The position numbers and the translations under genes were made by a program. 64,000 nucleotides of DNA. Source: JAGWBJ01 sp964291465 (GTDB lineage: Bacteria > Chloroflexota > Dehalococcoidia > Lucifugimonadales > JAGWBF01). The DNA is taken from assembly GCA_964291465.2 (NCBI GenBank), contig OZ219938.1:115918-179917 (forward strand). The letters run 5' to 3'. The notes under the pieces are model-generated. The model had not been told where the DNA came from and did not search any database. It saw only the letters and a list, made by a program, of their open reading frames with translations. Positions 17,888-27,108 of the stretch are shown piece after piece; the stretch's first letter is position 1; every line of letters starts with the position of its first letter.

Positions 17888-19246
17888 TCAACTCTCGACA
17901 TCGAAGTATTCGTAGATGCAGATTAGAGGTTTGCCACCCAGAATCAGCTTATGCACAAGACATCCATCGTCGCCCTGCATGAGGCATTCGCCACCGGTGA
18001 GATTCATGAAGTTTTCGTAGTCGAGTTGGTTTTCTTTGCCATCTTCCTCGTCATACTCGTGGGTCTTGAAGACCGCAACGTAGAATACGGGTACATCCAT
18101 CTGCACCGAAACTGTTCCTGCTGTTGCGGTCAGCAACTGATAGCCCACTTGAGCAAATCTGGACTCACACGGTTCATCAGTATCTCCAAGGTACCTTGCT
18201 AGCAAACCCTTTACTCTGTCTGCCGCCCTTGACCGCGGGTTACTGATAAGAGTCTCGACAGCTTTTTGATACCTCTCACACACGGTTTGTGACCCGAAAG
18301 ATTCATCAACCTTTGCCTCCACACCCACAAATAGGCTCTCTCCGGAGCCAGTCCGACCGGAGATTCCAATGTCCAGACGAGCCGGGCCTCCGTATCGGTC
18401 AAACCTCGCTGCATATTCCGGTGTACCCTGCTCGAGTCTGATGGGTTGCGACAGGACAGAAGACAGGCGGGACTCTAAGTGCTCGGCTCCGTTCCGGTTC
18501 ATAATGAAATCGGCTAGGGAATAAGCGCTGCGTCCCGGCCTCCAATGGGACGGGTTTACGGATTCACTCCACTGCTCCAGAGTCGCTATGTCATTACCTT
18601 CGGAATCAATGATTCTCAAGGGCATCACAACGAGGACCTCCTCATCGAGAAGCTCCGTGGGCGTCGGTTCCGGCGCGGCCGTCGGCTCCGGGATGGGTGT
18701 CGGGGTCGGTGTGGCCGTCGGGGTCGGTGTGGCCGTCGGTTCCGGCGTGGCCGTCGGGGTCGGTGTGGCCGTCGGGGTCGGTGTGGCCGTCGGTTCCGGC
18801 GTGGCCGTCGGGGTCGGTGTGGCCGTCGGTTCCGGCGTGGCCGTCGGTTCCGGTGTGGGCGTCGGTTCAGGCGCAGCCGTCGGTTCCGGCGCAGCCGTCG
18901 GTTCCGGCGCAGCCGTCGGTTCCGGCGCGGCCGTCGGTTCCAGTGTGGCCGTCGGTTCAGGCCTGGGCGTCGGCTCCGGTGTGAGTGCAGGGGATGGGAC
19001 CGAGGTTGATGTTGCTAGTGGAGTAGGCGGGTCGCTCGGCTGGGTCGCATTCATGTGTACGGACTCATCATCGCATGCCAGCAGTAGAATCGACACCAAC
19101 AGGCACAACAAACCCATCCACGCAAGCGACTCGATGGATCTTCGCATACCGACGGCCTTAACAGAAACCCAACGTCTCACTTGACCCACAGACCTGTAAC
19201 GCTCCTTCATCGCCTCTACATACTCACTCACGCTGTTTCTCCTCAT
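17888..19246 (-). CDS. Membrane-anchored Pro/Thr-linker protein with PD-(D/E)XK nuclease-like domain
   Basis: 452 residues from the ATG at 19246, preceded by GGGGAGG; other in-frame starts are 19264 and 19147. A hydrophobic segment ends in a lipobox-like LLLAC, then about 110 residues of EPTAxP repeats form a linker. The C-terminal domain has RLDIGISG (Asp292) and VGVEAKVDE (Glu310, Lys312), the spacing of the PD-(D/E)XK nuclease core, followed by a helix with CERYQKAVE. Family resemblance to restriction-endonuclease-like proteins of unknown role is my inference. GC is well below the neighbours, hinting at transfer. If lipidated as predicted, the domain would face outside the cell, which is unusual for a nuclease fold. 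Confidence 0.65.
   Translation of the reverse strand: MRRNSVSEYVEAMKERYRSVGQVRRWVSVKAVGMRRSIESLAWMGLLCLLVSILLLACDDESVHMNATQPSDPPTPLATSTSVPSPALTPEPTPRPEPTATLEPTAAPEPTAAPEPTAAPEPTAAPEPTPTPEPTATPEPTATPTPTATPEPTATPTPTATPTPTATPEPTATPTPTATPTPTPIPEPTAAPEPTPTELLDEEVLVVMPLRIIDSEGNDIATLEQWSESVNPSHWRPGRSAYSLADFIMNRNGAEHLESRLSSVLSQPIRLEQGTPEYAARFDRYGGPARLDIGISGRTGSGESLFVGVEAKVDESFGSQTVCERYQKAVETLISNPRSRAADRVKGLLARYLGDTDEPCESRFAQVGYQLLTATAGTVSVQMDVPVFYVAVFKTHEYDEEDGKENQLDYENFMNLTGGECLMQGDDGCLVHKLILGGKPLICIYEYFDVES
18660..18990. repeat. 18-bp tandem repeats encoding EPTAxP linker
   Basis: Within the minus-strand lipoprotein gene, about eighteen 18-bp units read EPTATP, EPTAAP or TPTATP. Units form higher-order blocks on the forward strand (GTGTGGCCGTCGGTTCCGGC-like), so slippage and length variation between strains are expected. 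Confidence 0.85.
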
Positions 19247-19321
19247 GCTCCTCCCCGGTAACATGACTATTGAAGCAACGATACCCCTTCGGTAACGTCA
19301 ATTATGAAGCAATTCGCGCGA

Positions 19322-19350
19322 TTGACAAGAAATGGGGCCGTGGGTACCCT
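19322..19350 (+). promoter_or_regulatory. Promoter for the amidohydrolase cluster
   Basis: TTGACA at 19322-19327, 17 bases, TACCCT at 19345-19350. It precedes the GTG start at 19416 by about 60 bases and faces away from the minus-strand lipoprotein gene. Confidence 0.45.
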
Positions 19351-19415
19351 TAGTTAGGCCCAGTCGGCATGTGTGCCTAGCCTCGTTACCACCGTTACCG
19401 CCAAGGAGGGTCCTC

Positions 19416-20339
19416 GTGATAGTAGACGTTCACTGGCACCTGTGGGTCGCCATGGAGAAGCATCCCAGCACCCGGGCCGCCTCATCCAAGACGGAGGAGC
19501 TCGGGGGCGAGCGCATCGCCGGCTTCGACATCGGCCTGGTGCCCGACTGGGAGAAACGGGAGCAGGACCTGGTCCGATGGCTGGACGAGGACGGGGTGGA
19601 CGTGGCGTGCCTGGTGCTGGCAGAGTACGGGCTCATACTCAATGACAACATCTTCTCCGTAGACGGAGAGAACCGCATCCAGGCGGAGATCATGAGGCGT
19701 CACCCGGACCGTCTCCTCTCCTTCTTCGGCATAGACCCCCGCAGGCCCGAGTCGGCGGACATGTTCGAGCGCTACCTGCGGAACGGCGACGCCAAGGGGC
19801 TGAAGCTTCACCCCACGGCGGGGTTCTTCCCCCACGACCGGTCGGCCTATCCCCTGTACGAGCTGTGCGTGGAGTACGACGTGCCGGTCCTATACCACTG
19901 CGGCCCCATGCGCGCCCCCTTCTACGGCCGCTTCGCCCGGCCCATGGAGTTCGACGACGTGGCCGCCGATTTCCCCGACCTGAACATCATCCTGGGGCAC
20001 GCCGGCGAGGACCTGTGGGAAGAGACGGTGAGCGTCGCCCGCATGAAGCCCAACATGTACGTGGACTTCTCTTACTGGCAGCCGGCCCTCCGCTTCGAGG
20101 ACGAGTGGGTGCGGGCGATAGCCAGGATGCGCGACGTGATGGGGGTGGAGAGGCTGCTGTTCGGCAGCGACCACCCCGGCATGACCCGCATCGCCAACTT
20201 CCCCCTGGGGGAGTGGCTGAACGTCTGGAGGGACCTGCCCGCCCTGGGCAAGAAGTACGGCCACAAGTTCACCGCCGACGAGGTGGACGGCATCCTGGGG
20301 GACAACGCGGCGCGCCTGCTCAAGCTGCCCCAGAGATAG
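19416..20339 (+). CDS. Amidohydrolase_2-family metal-dependent hydrolase/decarboxylase
   Basis: 307 residues from a GTG with AAGGAGGG five bases upstream. Metal-site motifs of the amidohydrolase superfamily appear in order: DVHWHLW, GLKLHPTAGFFPHD, VLYHCGP, IILGHAGED and LFGSDHPGM (the essential Asp). This subfamily includes aminocarboxymuconate-semialdehyde and resorcylate decarboxylases, so either C-N hydrolysis or decarboxylation is possible. It heads a run of three related genes and a cupin. Confidence 0.85.
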   Translation: MIVDVHWHLWVAMEKHPSTRAASSKTEELGGERIAGFDIGLVPDWEKREQDLVRWLDEDGVDVACLVLAEYGLILNDNIFSVDGENRIQAEIMRRHPDRLLSFFGIDPRRPESADMFERYLRNGDAKGLKLHPTAGFFPHDRSAYPLYELCVEYDVPVLYHCGPMRAPFYGRFARPMEFDDVAADFPDLNIILGHAGEDLWEETVSVARMKPNMYVDFSYWQPALRFEDEWVRAIARMRDVMGVERLLFGSDHPGMTRIANFPLGEWLNVWRDLPALGKKYGHKFTADEVDGILGDNAARLLKLPQR

Positions 20340-20426
20340 TCCGGCCGCGGCGCGCGGGCCGAGTTCCCCGCTCCATCCATCCAACAACACAAGACCCGGT
20401 CGGACCGAGCCCCTGCGGAGGAAGCC

Positions 20427-21329
20427 ATGATCATCGACATACACCGACACCTCTGGTCGCTGTTCGAGCGGTTCCCACGGGTGGCCGATATCGCGGCCAA
20501 GGCGGGTAATCCCATGGCCAAGTCGGAGCGGCTGCCCCTGGTGCCCGACTGGGAGGAGACGGGCGAGAAGCTCATCGCCGAGATGGACGACGCGGGGGTC
20601 GACATCTCGGTGATCTTCATGGCCGACTACGCCCTCCGGCTGGGAGACGGCATCTTTAGCGCCGAGGGCGAGAACCGGATCCACGTGGAGCTGATGCGCC
20701 GGTACCCAGACCGGCTCATCGCCTACTTCGGCATCGACCCCCGGCGCCCGGGGGCCGCCGACTCCCTGCAGCGGGCCGTGGACGAGGGCGGCGTGCGGGG
20801 CCTGAAGATGCACCCCACGGTGGGATACTTCCCCCACGACCGGGTGGCCTACCCGCTCTACGAGATCTGCCAGGCCCGGGGCCTTCCCGTCACCTTCCAC
20901 AGCGGGCCCATGCCGTCGCCCCTGTACAGCCGGTTCACCGAGCCCTTCCAGTTCGACGACGTGGCCGCAGACTTCCCCGACATGAACATCGTCCTGGCCC
21001 ACTCGGGCCAGGACCACTGGCCCGAGGCGCTGAGCGTGGCCCGGTCCAAGCCCAACGTCTACCTGGAGCTCTCCATGTGGCAGCCCAAGTGGCAGTACCC
21101 CGACGAGTTCCTCTTCGCCATAGACCGCATGCGGAACACCATCGGCATCGAGCGCATCCTGTGGGGCAGCGACTTCCCCGGCCTGCGCTCCTACATGTCC
21201 CTGAAGGAGTGGACCGACCTGTTCAAGCGCCTGCCTTCCCTGGGGGAGGAGCACGGCTACCGGTTCGACGACGGGGACGTGGACGCGCTGCTGGGGGGCA
21301 ACAGCGCCCGCCTGCTGGACCTGACCTGA
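20427..21329 (+). CDS. Amidohydrolase_2-family protein, paralogue
   Basis: 300 residues, ATG behind GGAGGA. It repeats the motifs of the previous gene (DIHRHLW, GLKMHPTVGYFPHDRVAYPLY, VTFHSGP, IVLAHSGQD, LWGSDFPG) and is roughly half identical to it, so the pair arose by tandem duplication. Differing residues around the substrate strand suggest related but distinct substrates. Co-transcription with both neighbours is likely from the close spacing. Confidence 0.85.
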   Translation: MIIDIHRHLWSLFERFPRVADIAAKAGNPMAKSERLPLVPDWEETGEKLIAEMDDAGVDISVIFMADYALRLGDGIFSAEGENRIHVELMRRYPDRLIAYFGIDPRRPGAADSLQRAVDEGGVRGLKMHPTVGYFPHDRVAYPLYEICQARGLPVTFHSGPMPSPLYSRFTEPFQFDDVAADFPDMNIVLAHSGQDHWPEALSVARSKPNVYLELSMWQPKWQYPDEFLFAIDRMRNTIGIERILWGSDFPGLRSYMSLKEWTDLFKRLPSLGEEHGYRFDDGDVDALLGGNSARLLDLT

Positions 21330-21355
21330 TGCAATCACCACGGAGGAGGCATTCC

Positions 21356-21697
21356 ATGGGCACATACCGCCTTTACACGGGAAGCGACGGCGAGTCCCAC
21401 TTCGAGACCATCGACCTGTCGAAGACCCCCGACTGGACCGCGGGCCTGGACACCACCACCATCACCTTCCGGGAGGACCCCGCCGGCAGGTTCATAGACT
21501 GGCATCCGGCGCCACGCCGCCAGTTCGTCATCATCCTCTCGGGACGGCTGGAGATCGGGCTGAGCGACGGCTCCAAGCACGTCTTCGGCCCCGGCGACGC
21601 CCGCCTCGTGGAGGACACCACGGGCAAGGGGCACACCACGGCGGTGTACGGTGACGAGCCCTGCGTGGTGGCCACCATCCCCCTGGCCAACCAGTAG
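21356..21697 (+). CDS. Small cupin-domain protein
   Basis: 113 residues from the ATG at 21356, with GGAGGAGG seven bases ahead. A single double-stranded beta-helix is implied by the strands DWHPAPRRQFVIILSGRLEIGLSDG, FGPGDARLVEDTTGKGHTT and PCVVATIPL. The His residues in WHPAP and GHTT are candidate metal ligands, but the classical G(X)5HXH motif is incomplete. It lies between amidohydrolase genes, with six bases to the next start, and may act on the same pathway. Confidence 0.8.
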   Translation: MGTYRLYTGSDGESHFETIDLSKTPDWTAGLDTTTITFREDPAGRFIDWHPAPRRQFVIILSGRLEIGLSDGSKHVFGPGDARLVEDTTGKGHTTAVYGDEPCVVATIPLANQ

Positions 21698-21703
21698 AAG
21701 ACG

Positions 21704-22548
21704 ATGCAAGCCATCGACATGCATGTCCACGTGCCCAGGCAGCCGGGACTGCCCGAGATCGAGATAGAGTCCCACCTGCGCAGCTACTTCCGGGTGAGGT
21801 CCGCGCCCGAGGACCCGGCGGCGATGGCAGCCCACTTCAAGGGGCTGGACGTCCTGGGAGTGGTCTTCTCGGTAGACACGGAGACCTCCACGGGGGAGCC
21901 GCCGGACACCAACGACTACGTGGCCGGGATCGTCCGCGCCTACCCCGGCCAGTTCATCGGCTTCGCCACCGTGGACCCCCACAAGGGGAAGTCCGCCGTC
22001 CTGGAGCTGGAGCGGTCCGTAACGGAGCTGGGCCTCCGCGGGCTGAAGCTCCACCCCATCCACCAGGCATTCATGCCCAACGACCCCCGGTTCTATCCCC
22101 TCTACCGGATGTGCTCCGACCTGGGCGTCCCAGCCCTGTTCCACACGGGGTTCGCCGCCGCCGGCGCGGGCATGCCGGGGGAGGCGGGTTCAAGCTCAAG
22201 TACGCCGCGCCCATACCCGGCATCGACGACGTGGCCGCGGAGTTCCCGGACCTGACCATAATCATGGCGCACCCGGCCTGGCCCTGGGTCGACGAGCAGA
22301 TCGCCGTGGCGCTGCACAAGCCCAACGTCTACATCGACCTCTCGGGTTGGGCGCCGCGGTTCATTCCCCAGGCGCTCATTCGGGAAGCGAACACCCGCCT
22401 CAGGGACAAGGTCCTCTTCGGCTCCGACTACCCATACCTGACCCCCGAGAGGTGGCTCAGGGAGTTCGCCGAGCTGGAGATGCGCGACGAGGTGCGCCCC
22501 AAGATTCTGCTGGAGAACGCCCGCAAGGCCCTGCGGCTGGACTCCTGA
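21704..22548 (+). pseudogene. Third amidohydrolase_2-family gene, frameshifted
   Basis: Two frames together make one complete 281-residue amidohydrolase. The first, from 21704, carries DMHVHVP, GLKLHPIHQAFMPND and LFHTGFAAAGAGMPG; the second, ending at 22548, carries FKLKYAAPIPGIDDVAAEFP, IIMAHPAWPW and LFGSDYPYL. The switch falls in the G5 run at 22177-22181: adding one G restores MPGGGGFKLKY, the motif expected here. Because all active-site motifs are intact, the break is either recent or a sequencing error. It is probably a functional gene in life. Confidence 0.8.
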
Positions 22549-22558
22549 CCGGGACACG

Positions 22559-22583
22559 CCCCCGCGGGGCGGCCCCGCGGGGG
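22559..22583. terminator. Bidirectional hairpin between convergent genes
   Basis: A perfect 12-base inverted repeat of CCCCCGCGGGGC with its complement, separated by one base, fills the 36-base gap between the stops of the amidohydrolase (22548) and the MFS exporter (22585). There is no U tract on either strand, so it would act as a symmetric stall or RNA-end barrier. Confidence 0.5.
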
Positions 22584-22584
22584 G

Positions 22585-24060
22585 TCAAGCCCCGGAGCGG
22601 GCCCCGGCGGCCCGGCCCGGCAGCCTCTCGCTGGTCAGGGACGACAGGGCAATTCCGACGGCCAGGAGGCCCCCCAACACCAGGAAGGTGTTGCGCAGCC
22701 CCGCGGTGAAGGCCGTGGTCACGCCGGCGGCGGCGCCGTTGGACACGGCGTCCAGGCTGGGCTCGTAGCCAAGGGAGCCCATGGTGGCCGTTACGATGGC
22801 CGTACCCAACGCCACGCTGGTCAGGTTCGAGGCGTTCCTCACCAGGTTGAGAAAGGCCGAGACCACGCCGTACCGGGACCGCTCCACGGTGCTGAGCACC
22901 GAGCTGGTGTTGGGCGAGTAGAAGACGCCCATCCCCGTGTTCTGCAGCACTATCCCGATCATCACGTAGTACAGCGGCGAGCCGTCCGTCAGGCGCGAGA
23001 AGAGGAACAAAGCGGTGGTGGACAGCGCCAGGCCGCCGACGGTGAACCACCTGGTCCCGTACCGGTCCGACAGCCTGCCCGAGATGGGGCCCGCCAGGGC
23101 CATGCACACGGCCCCCGGCACCGTGATCAGCCCCGCCTCCCCGGGCGTGAACCCCAGCACCTTCTGGAGGTAGAAGGGCATCAGCACCAGCACGGCGGAG
23201 CCGCCCAAAAAGGCCAGGGAGTTGGCCGACACGCCCAACGAGAAGCTCCGCCGGCCAAACAGCCTCAGGTCCAGCATGGGCGACGGGGTCCTCAGCTCCC
23301 AGAGCACGAATGCGCCCATCAACGCCACGAAGGCCAGGAGGGCCGCCAGCACCAGGGGAGACTCCCAGCCGAACCGGTACCCGTTGGTCATTCCCAGGAG
23401 GAAGGCCACCAGGGCGGAGGTGGACAACGCCGCTCCCGGCCAATCGAAGGCCGGGGAGCGGCCCGCCCCCTCCCGGTCCCCCGCCGGCTCCTGCAGGACC
23501 AGCCAGCCCGCGGTCAGCCCCGTCAGCCCGATGGGGACCGCCGCGATGAACACGGCCCTCCAGCCCAGGGCGTCGACCAGGAGGCCCCCCACGGCGGGCC
23601 CGGCTATCATCCCGACACCCACCGTGGTCATCAGCAGCCCTATGGCCTTCCCACGCTCCTCGGATGGGAAGGAGGACGTGATTATGGCCATTCCCGTGCC
23701 CTGGGTCATGCCCGCGCCGCACCCCTGCAGCAACCTTGCCAGGATGAGGAGGGGCAGGCTGTTGGACCACCCTGCCAGCACGGCCCCGGCGACGAACACG
23801 GCCATGCCGGCCATGTATATCCTCTTCCGGCCCACCAGGTCGGACAGTCTGCCCATGGGCAACAGGAGGGCGCTGATGGTGAGGGTGTAGGCGATGACGA
23901 CCCACTGGACCGTCGGGAGGTCGGTCGAGAAGTCGTCTGCCACGGTGGGCAGGGCGATGTTGACGCTCCCGTGGTCCACCACCGACCCGAATATGCCGAT
24001 CCCGACGGTACCAAGGGCCAGGTACTTGTAGTTCCGGCTACGTCTCAACGCTGTCAGCAT
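22585..24060 (-). CDS. MFS transporter, DHA2 (14-TM, EmrB/QacA-like) family
   Basis: 491 residues with about 14 hydrophobic segments. Motifs include VDHGSVNIALPTV in the first helix, MGRLSDLVGRKR (motif A), LQGCGAGMTQGTGMAI (DHA2 helix 4-5 pattern) and ISGRLSDRYG. Proteins of this class are proton-driven efflux pumps for drugs or amphipathic metabolites. A close paralogue lies at 54507-55982. It is convergent with the amidohydrolase gene; the substrate is unknown. Confidence 0.9.
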   Translation of the reverse strand: MLTALRRSRNYKYLALGTVGIGIFGSVVDHGSVNIALPTVADDFSTDLPTVQWVVIAYTLTISALLLPMGRLSDLVGRKRIYMAGMAVFVAGAVLAGWSNSLPLLILARLLQGCGAGMTQGTGMAIITSSFPSEERGKAIGLLMTTVGVGMIAGPAVGGLLVDALGWRAVFIAAVPIGLTGLTAGWLVLQEPAGDREGAGRSPAFDWPGAALSTSALVAFLLGMTNGYRFGWESPLVLAALLAFVALMGAFVLWELRTPSPMLDLRLFGRRSFSLGVSANSLAFLGGSAVLVLMPFYLQKVLGFTPGEAGLITVPGAVCMALAGPISGRLSDRYGTRWFTVGGLALSTTALFLFSRLTDGSPLYYVMIGIVLQNTGMGVFYSPNTSSVLSTVERSRYGVVSAFLNLVRNASNLTSVALGTAIVTATMGSLGYEPSLDAVSNGAAAGVTTAFTAGLRNTFLVLGGLLAVGIALSSLTSERLPGRAAGARSGA

Positions 24061-24158
24061 GAGTATTCAGGGCAACCGTGCTCCGCGCACCGCGCAGGTG
24101 GACCGGAGAGGGCGCGACGGAGGACCAGGCTGGACCGGCTCAGGGCGCTCGGAGGAGT

Positions 24159-25370
24159 CTAGAGCTCCTTCACCACCTGGCCCCCCAGCAGGGCTTCGAT
24201 CCGCTCCGGGGAGTATCCCGCCTCGGCCAGCACCTCCCGCGTGTGTGACCCGGGCTTGACCGGGGGGTCGGACCGTTTGGCGAAGGGGTAGTCGGTGCTC
24301 TCGTAGGGCAGCGCGGGCAGCCTCATGGCCCGGTCCCCTCCCCGCACATCCAGCAGCTTGTGGCCGAAGTTGACGTGGGGGTCCTCCAGGACGTCCTCGG
24401 GAGTGTTGAGGGGCGCGACGGGGATCCCGTTTTCAGCCATCACCCCGGCCACGTCTCGGCTGTCCATGGCGCCGACGGCCTCGGCGATGCGCGGCACCAG
24501 CCTTGGGCGGGCTTCCCGCCGTCCGGGGTTGCTGGCCAGCTCGGGGTCCGCGCCCAGGTCCTCCAGCCCCAGCGCCTGGCAGAACCGCCGCCACTGGGCG
24601 TCGCTGGTCACCCCAATGAACACCTGCCGGCCGTCGGCGCAGTCGAAGAGGTCGTAGACACCCCATCCCGTCTGCCTGCCCGGCTGCTGGTCACGGGCCG
24701 GCATGGGGCTCGGGGGCTGGCCGCTGAACTGGGCGTTGGCCATGTGCTGGCCGACGAGAAACAGCCCCGTCTCGAACAGCCCGCCGGTTATCTTCTGCCC
24801 CCGGCCCGTGGCCTGACGCTTGACCAGGGCGCCCAACACCCCCACCACCGCGTAGGTGGCCGCGCCGATGTCCACGACGGAGGACCCGGCCCGCAGGGGC
24901 CGGCCCGGCGGGCCGGTCATGTACGCCAGGCCGCACATCATCTGGGCCAGCTCATCGAGGAAGGGGCGACGGCTGTAGGGCCCGCTGAGGAACCCCTTCA
25001 CCGAGCAGTAGATGATGCCCGGGTTCCGGGGCGAGACCTGCTCGTATCCTATGCCCAGGCGCTCCATGGTGCCCGGGCCCATGTTGTCGACCACCACGTC
25101 CGTCTTTTCGGCCAGCTTGAAGAACACCTCCCGGCCCTCGTCCTTCTTCAGGTCCAAGACCAGGCTGCGCTTGTTCCGGTTGAAGAAGAAGAACTGGCCG
25201 ACCCTGGCAGTGCCGATGCGCTGGGGTTCCAGGGCGTCGGGGGGCTCGATTTTGACGACGTCGGCGCCCATGTCGGCGAGGATAAGCCCGGCGGTGGGGC
25301 CGGCCACTATGTGCGCCAGCTCCAGCACCTTGACGCCTTCCAGGGGGAGGCTTCCCATGCCGTACACCAT
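24159..25370 (-). CDS. CaiB/BaiF-family CoA-transferase
   Basis: 403 residues from the ATG at 25370. The frame stays open to 25832 but that part lies inside the upstream gene. The family N terminus (LPLEGVKVLELAHIVAGPTAGLILADMGADVVKIEPP) and catalytic Asp in FLDELAQMMCGLAYMTG are clear. Class III transferases move CoA between carboxylic acids, for example formyl, oxalyl, carnitinyl or succinyl groups. It starts ten bases after the halogenase-like gene stops, so the two are co-transcribed, suggesting activation of an acid in the same pathway. Confidence 0.9.
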   Translation of the reverse strand: MVYGMGSLPLEGVKVLELAHIVAGPTAGLILADMGADVVKIEPPDALEPQRIGTARVGQFFFFNRNKRSLVLDLKKDEGREVFFKLAEKTDVVVDNMGPGTMERLGIGYEQVSPRNPGIIYCSVKGFLSGPYSRRPFLDELAQMMCGLAYMTGPPGRPLRAGSSVVDIGAATYAVVGVLGALVKRQATGRGQKITGGLFETGLFLVGQHMANAQFSGQPPSPMPARDQQPGRQTGWGVYDLFDCADGRQVFIGVTSDAQWRRFCQALGLEDLGADPELASNPGRREARPRLVPRIAEAVGAMDSRDVAGVMAENGIPVAPLNTPEDVLEDPHVNFGHKLLDVRGGDRAMRLPALPYESTDYPFAKRSDPPVKPGSHTREVLAEAGYSPERIEALLGGQVVKEL

Positions 25371-25380
25371 ATCACCCACC

Positions 25381-27015
25381 CTAGCCGGACTCAAGCTCCT
25401 CCACCACACCGTCGACGTACATGATGCCCAGGGCCTCCACCACGCTCCGCTCCACGGCCGCCGCCTGGGCCTCGCCGACGCGGGCGGCCACGCGACCCAG
25501 GATGTCTCCCACCGTGGTCCTGCCGTCGACCATGGACACCACCACTGCCACCAGGTCGCTGCAGGGAATGCCCTCGGGCCGGTCCGGGGTGGTGAGCACG
25601 TAGCCCCACTGGAACTCGCCCTCTCCCACGACGGGCTTCCGCCGCAGGGCGGCTCCCCCGGCCATGCGGGGCACGGCCCGGCCCATGGCCTCGCCAGACA
25701 GCTCTCCATCCAGTCGGGCGCGCCGCTGGGCGCGCATCCCCTCGACCTGGCGAAGCCCCTCGGTGAACCCCGCGGGCGGCTGGCCGTACCCCAGGACGGC
25801 GCGCTCGTACCCCCGGGCCGGCTGGCCCGCAACCGCCCGCACGAACGCCTCCCGGTCCGACCCGCTGTCCACGTCGCCAGCTATCCGCCTCGCCTCCCAG
25901 AAGTAGGACTCAGCGCTCCGGTTGCTGTGGTAGAAGAGGCGCGCCAGCTCGCGGAAGTGGGCGTACTCCCGGTAGTACAGCTCCCGGTAGACCAACGCGG
26001 AAGCCCTCCCCAGGTCGGCGTCCCCGAGGCAGGTCACCACGTAGGCGGCCGCCAGCACTCCCGAGGTCAGGGCGAGGTGGACCCCCGAGGAGAACAGGGG
26101 GTCCACGAAGCAGGCGGCGTCCCCGGCCAGGACGTACCCATCGCCTACGAACCTCTCGGCCGCGTAGGACCAGTCCCTGGCCACGAAGGGGCCCAGGGTC
26201 CTGGCGGCCGGTGCAAGCATCTCCCTGGTGTGGGGCGCCGCCGACACCTGGTCAGAGAAGAACCCCTCCACGCCCCTGTCCCGGATGCCCCGCTGGGCCG
26301 CCGCGCTGTCCACCACCACACCCACGCTGGCCCAGCCCGTGTGGAGTGGGATGTTCCAGAACCAGCCCGAGGGGTACGACTCGATGAAGATGTTGTTCTC
26401 GTCGGGAGTGGGGAGCCGTTGGGCGCCGGTGAAATATGCGTACACGGCCAGGTTCTGAAAGGACGGGTCCCAACGCCGGAGGTCCAGCCGGCGGCCCAGC
26501 AGGCCGGCCTGCCCGCTGGCGTCGACCACGAAGGACGCCCGGGCCGCTCCCGGCCGCCCGTCGGGCCCCGTGTAGCCAACCCCCGTCGCCCGGGCGCCCC
26601 GGAAGAGCACGTCGGTGACCCTATGCCCCTCCCTAACGTCGACGCCGTTGGCCCGGGCGTTCTCCAGAAGTAGCTGGTCGAAGCTGGGGCGCCACACCTG
26701 GTAGGAGTGGGGATGACGCCGGTTGCTCTCGCGGAAATACCAGCTCCACGGCGCGCGGTCACGGCCCCATACCATCGTGGCGCCCCACTTGGGCAGGAAC
26801 CCCTCGGCCTGGACCGCCGGCAGCACGCCCAGCTCCTCCAGGACGGGAAGGCTGGCCGGAAGCAGGGACTCTCCGACGTGGTGGCGCGGGAACCGGTCCC
26901 GCTCCAGGAGCAGGACCCGGAGGCCCTTCCGGGACATCATGGCGGCGGCGGTGCTGCCCGCCGGGCCGCCGCCAACGACGATGACGTCGGCGGAGCGGTC
27001 GGGAGTCTCGGGCAT
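25381..27015 (-). CDS. Flavin-dependent halogenase-like oxidoreductase with C-terminal PqqD-like domain
   Basis: 544 residues from ATG 27015. The FAD site (VIVVGGGPAGSTAAA, then LLLERDRFPRHHVGES) and the second FAD motif (GYVLAGDAACFVDP) are intact. A Lys at residue 76 in LPKWGATMVWG and a WFWNIP sequence at 218-223 match the catalytic Lys and WxWxIP motif of flavin-dependent halogenases. The last 90 residues (VVGEGEFQWGYVLTTPD and onward) resemble a PqqD-like winged helix. It could halogenate a carrier- or CoA-bound substrate, or be a non-halogenating relative; no reductase partner is adjacent. Confidence 0.7.
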   Translation of the reverse strand: MPETPDRSADVIVVGGGPAGSTAAAMMSRKGLRVLLLERDRFPRHHVGESLLPASLPVLEELGVLPAVQAEGFLPKWGATMVWGRDRAPWSWYFRESNRRHPHSYQVWRPSFDQLLLENARANGVDVREGHRVTDVLFRGARATGVGYTGPDGRPGAARASFVVDASGQAGLLGRRLDLRRWDPSFQNLAVYAYFTGAQRLPTPDENNIFIESYPSGWFWNIPLHTGWASVGVVVDSAAAQRGIRDRGVEGFFSDQVSAAPHTREMLAPAARTLGPFVARDWSYAAERFVGDGYVLAGDAACFVDPLFSSGVHLALTSGVLAAAYVVTCLGDADLGRASALVYRELYYREYAHFRELARLFYHSNRSAESYFWEARRIAGDVDSGSDREAFVRAVAGQPARGYERAVLGYGQPPAGFTEGLRQVEGMRAQRRARLDGELSGEAMGRAVPRMAGGAALRRKPVVGEGEFQWGYVLTTPDRPEGIPCSDLVAVVVSMVDGRTTVGDILGRVAARVGEAQAAAVERSVVEALGIMYVDGVVEELESG

Positions 27016-27108
27016 TACCTGCTCCGGGCCCTGCCCGGGGCGGACCGCCCGCGCCCGCGACATCCGTGTCTGCGAAAAGGGAGGGCGGCGATGGCCGGGG
27101 CTGTCCCC

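Noticed and set aside
18545..19184. Forward frames of repeated GRRFRRGRR or VGVAVGVG across the lipoprotein gene
   Set aside because: They are antisense readings of the EPTAxP repeat and lack starts with ribosome sites.
24159..25832. CoA-transferase frame extended to 25832
   Set aside because: The extra 150 residues lie inside the halogenase-like gene and show no domain; the family N terminus begins at 25370.
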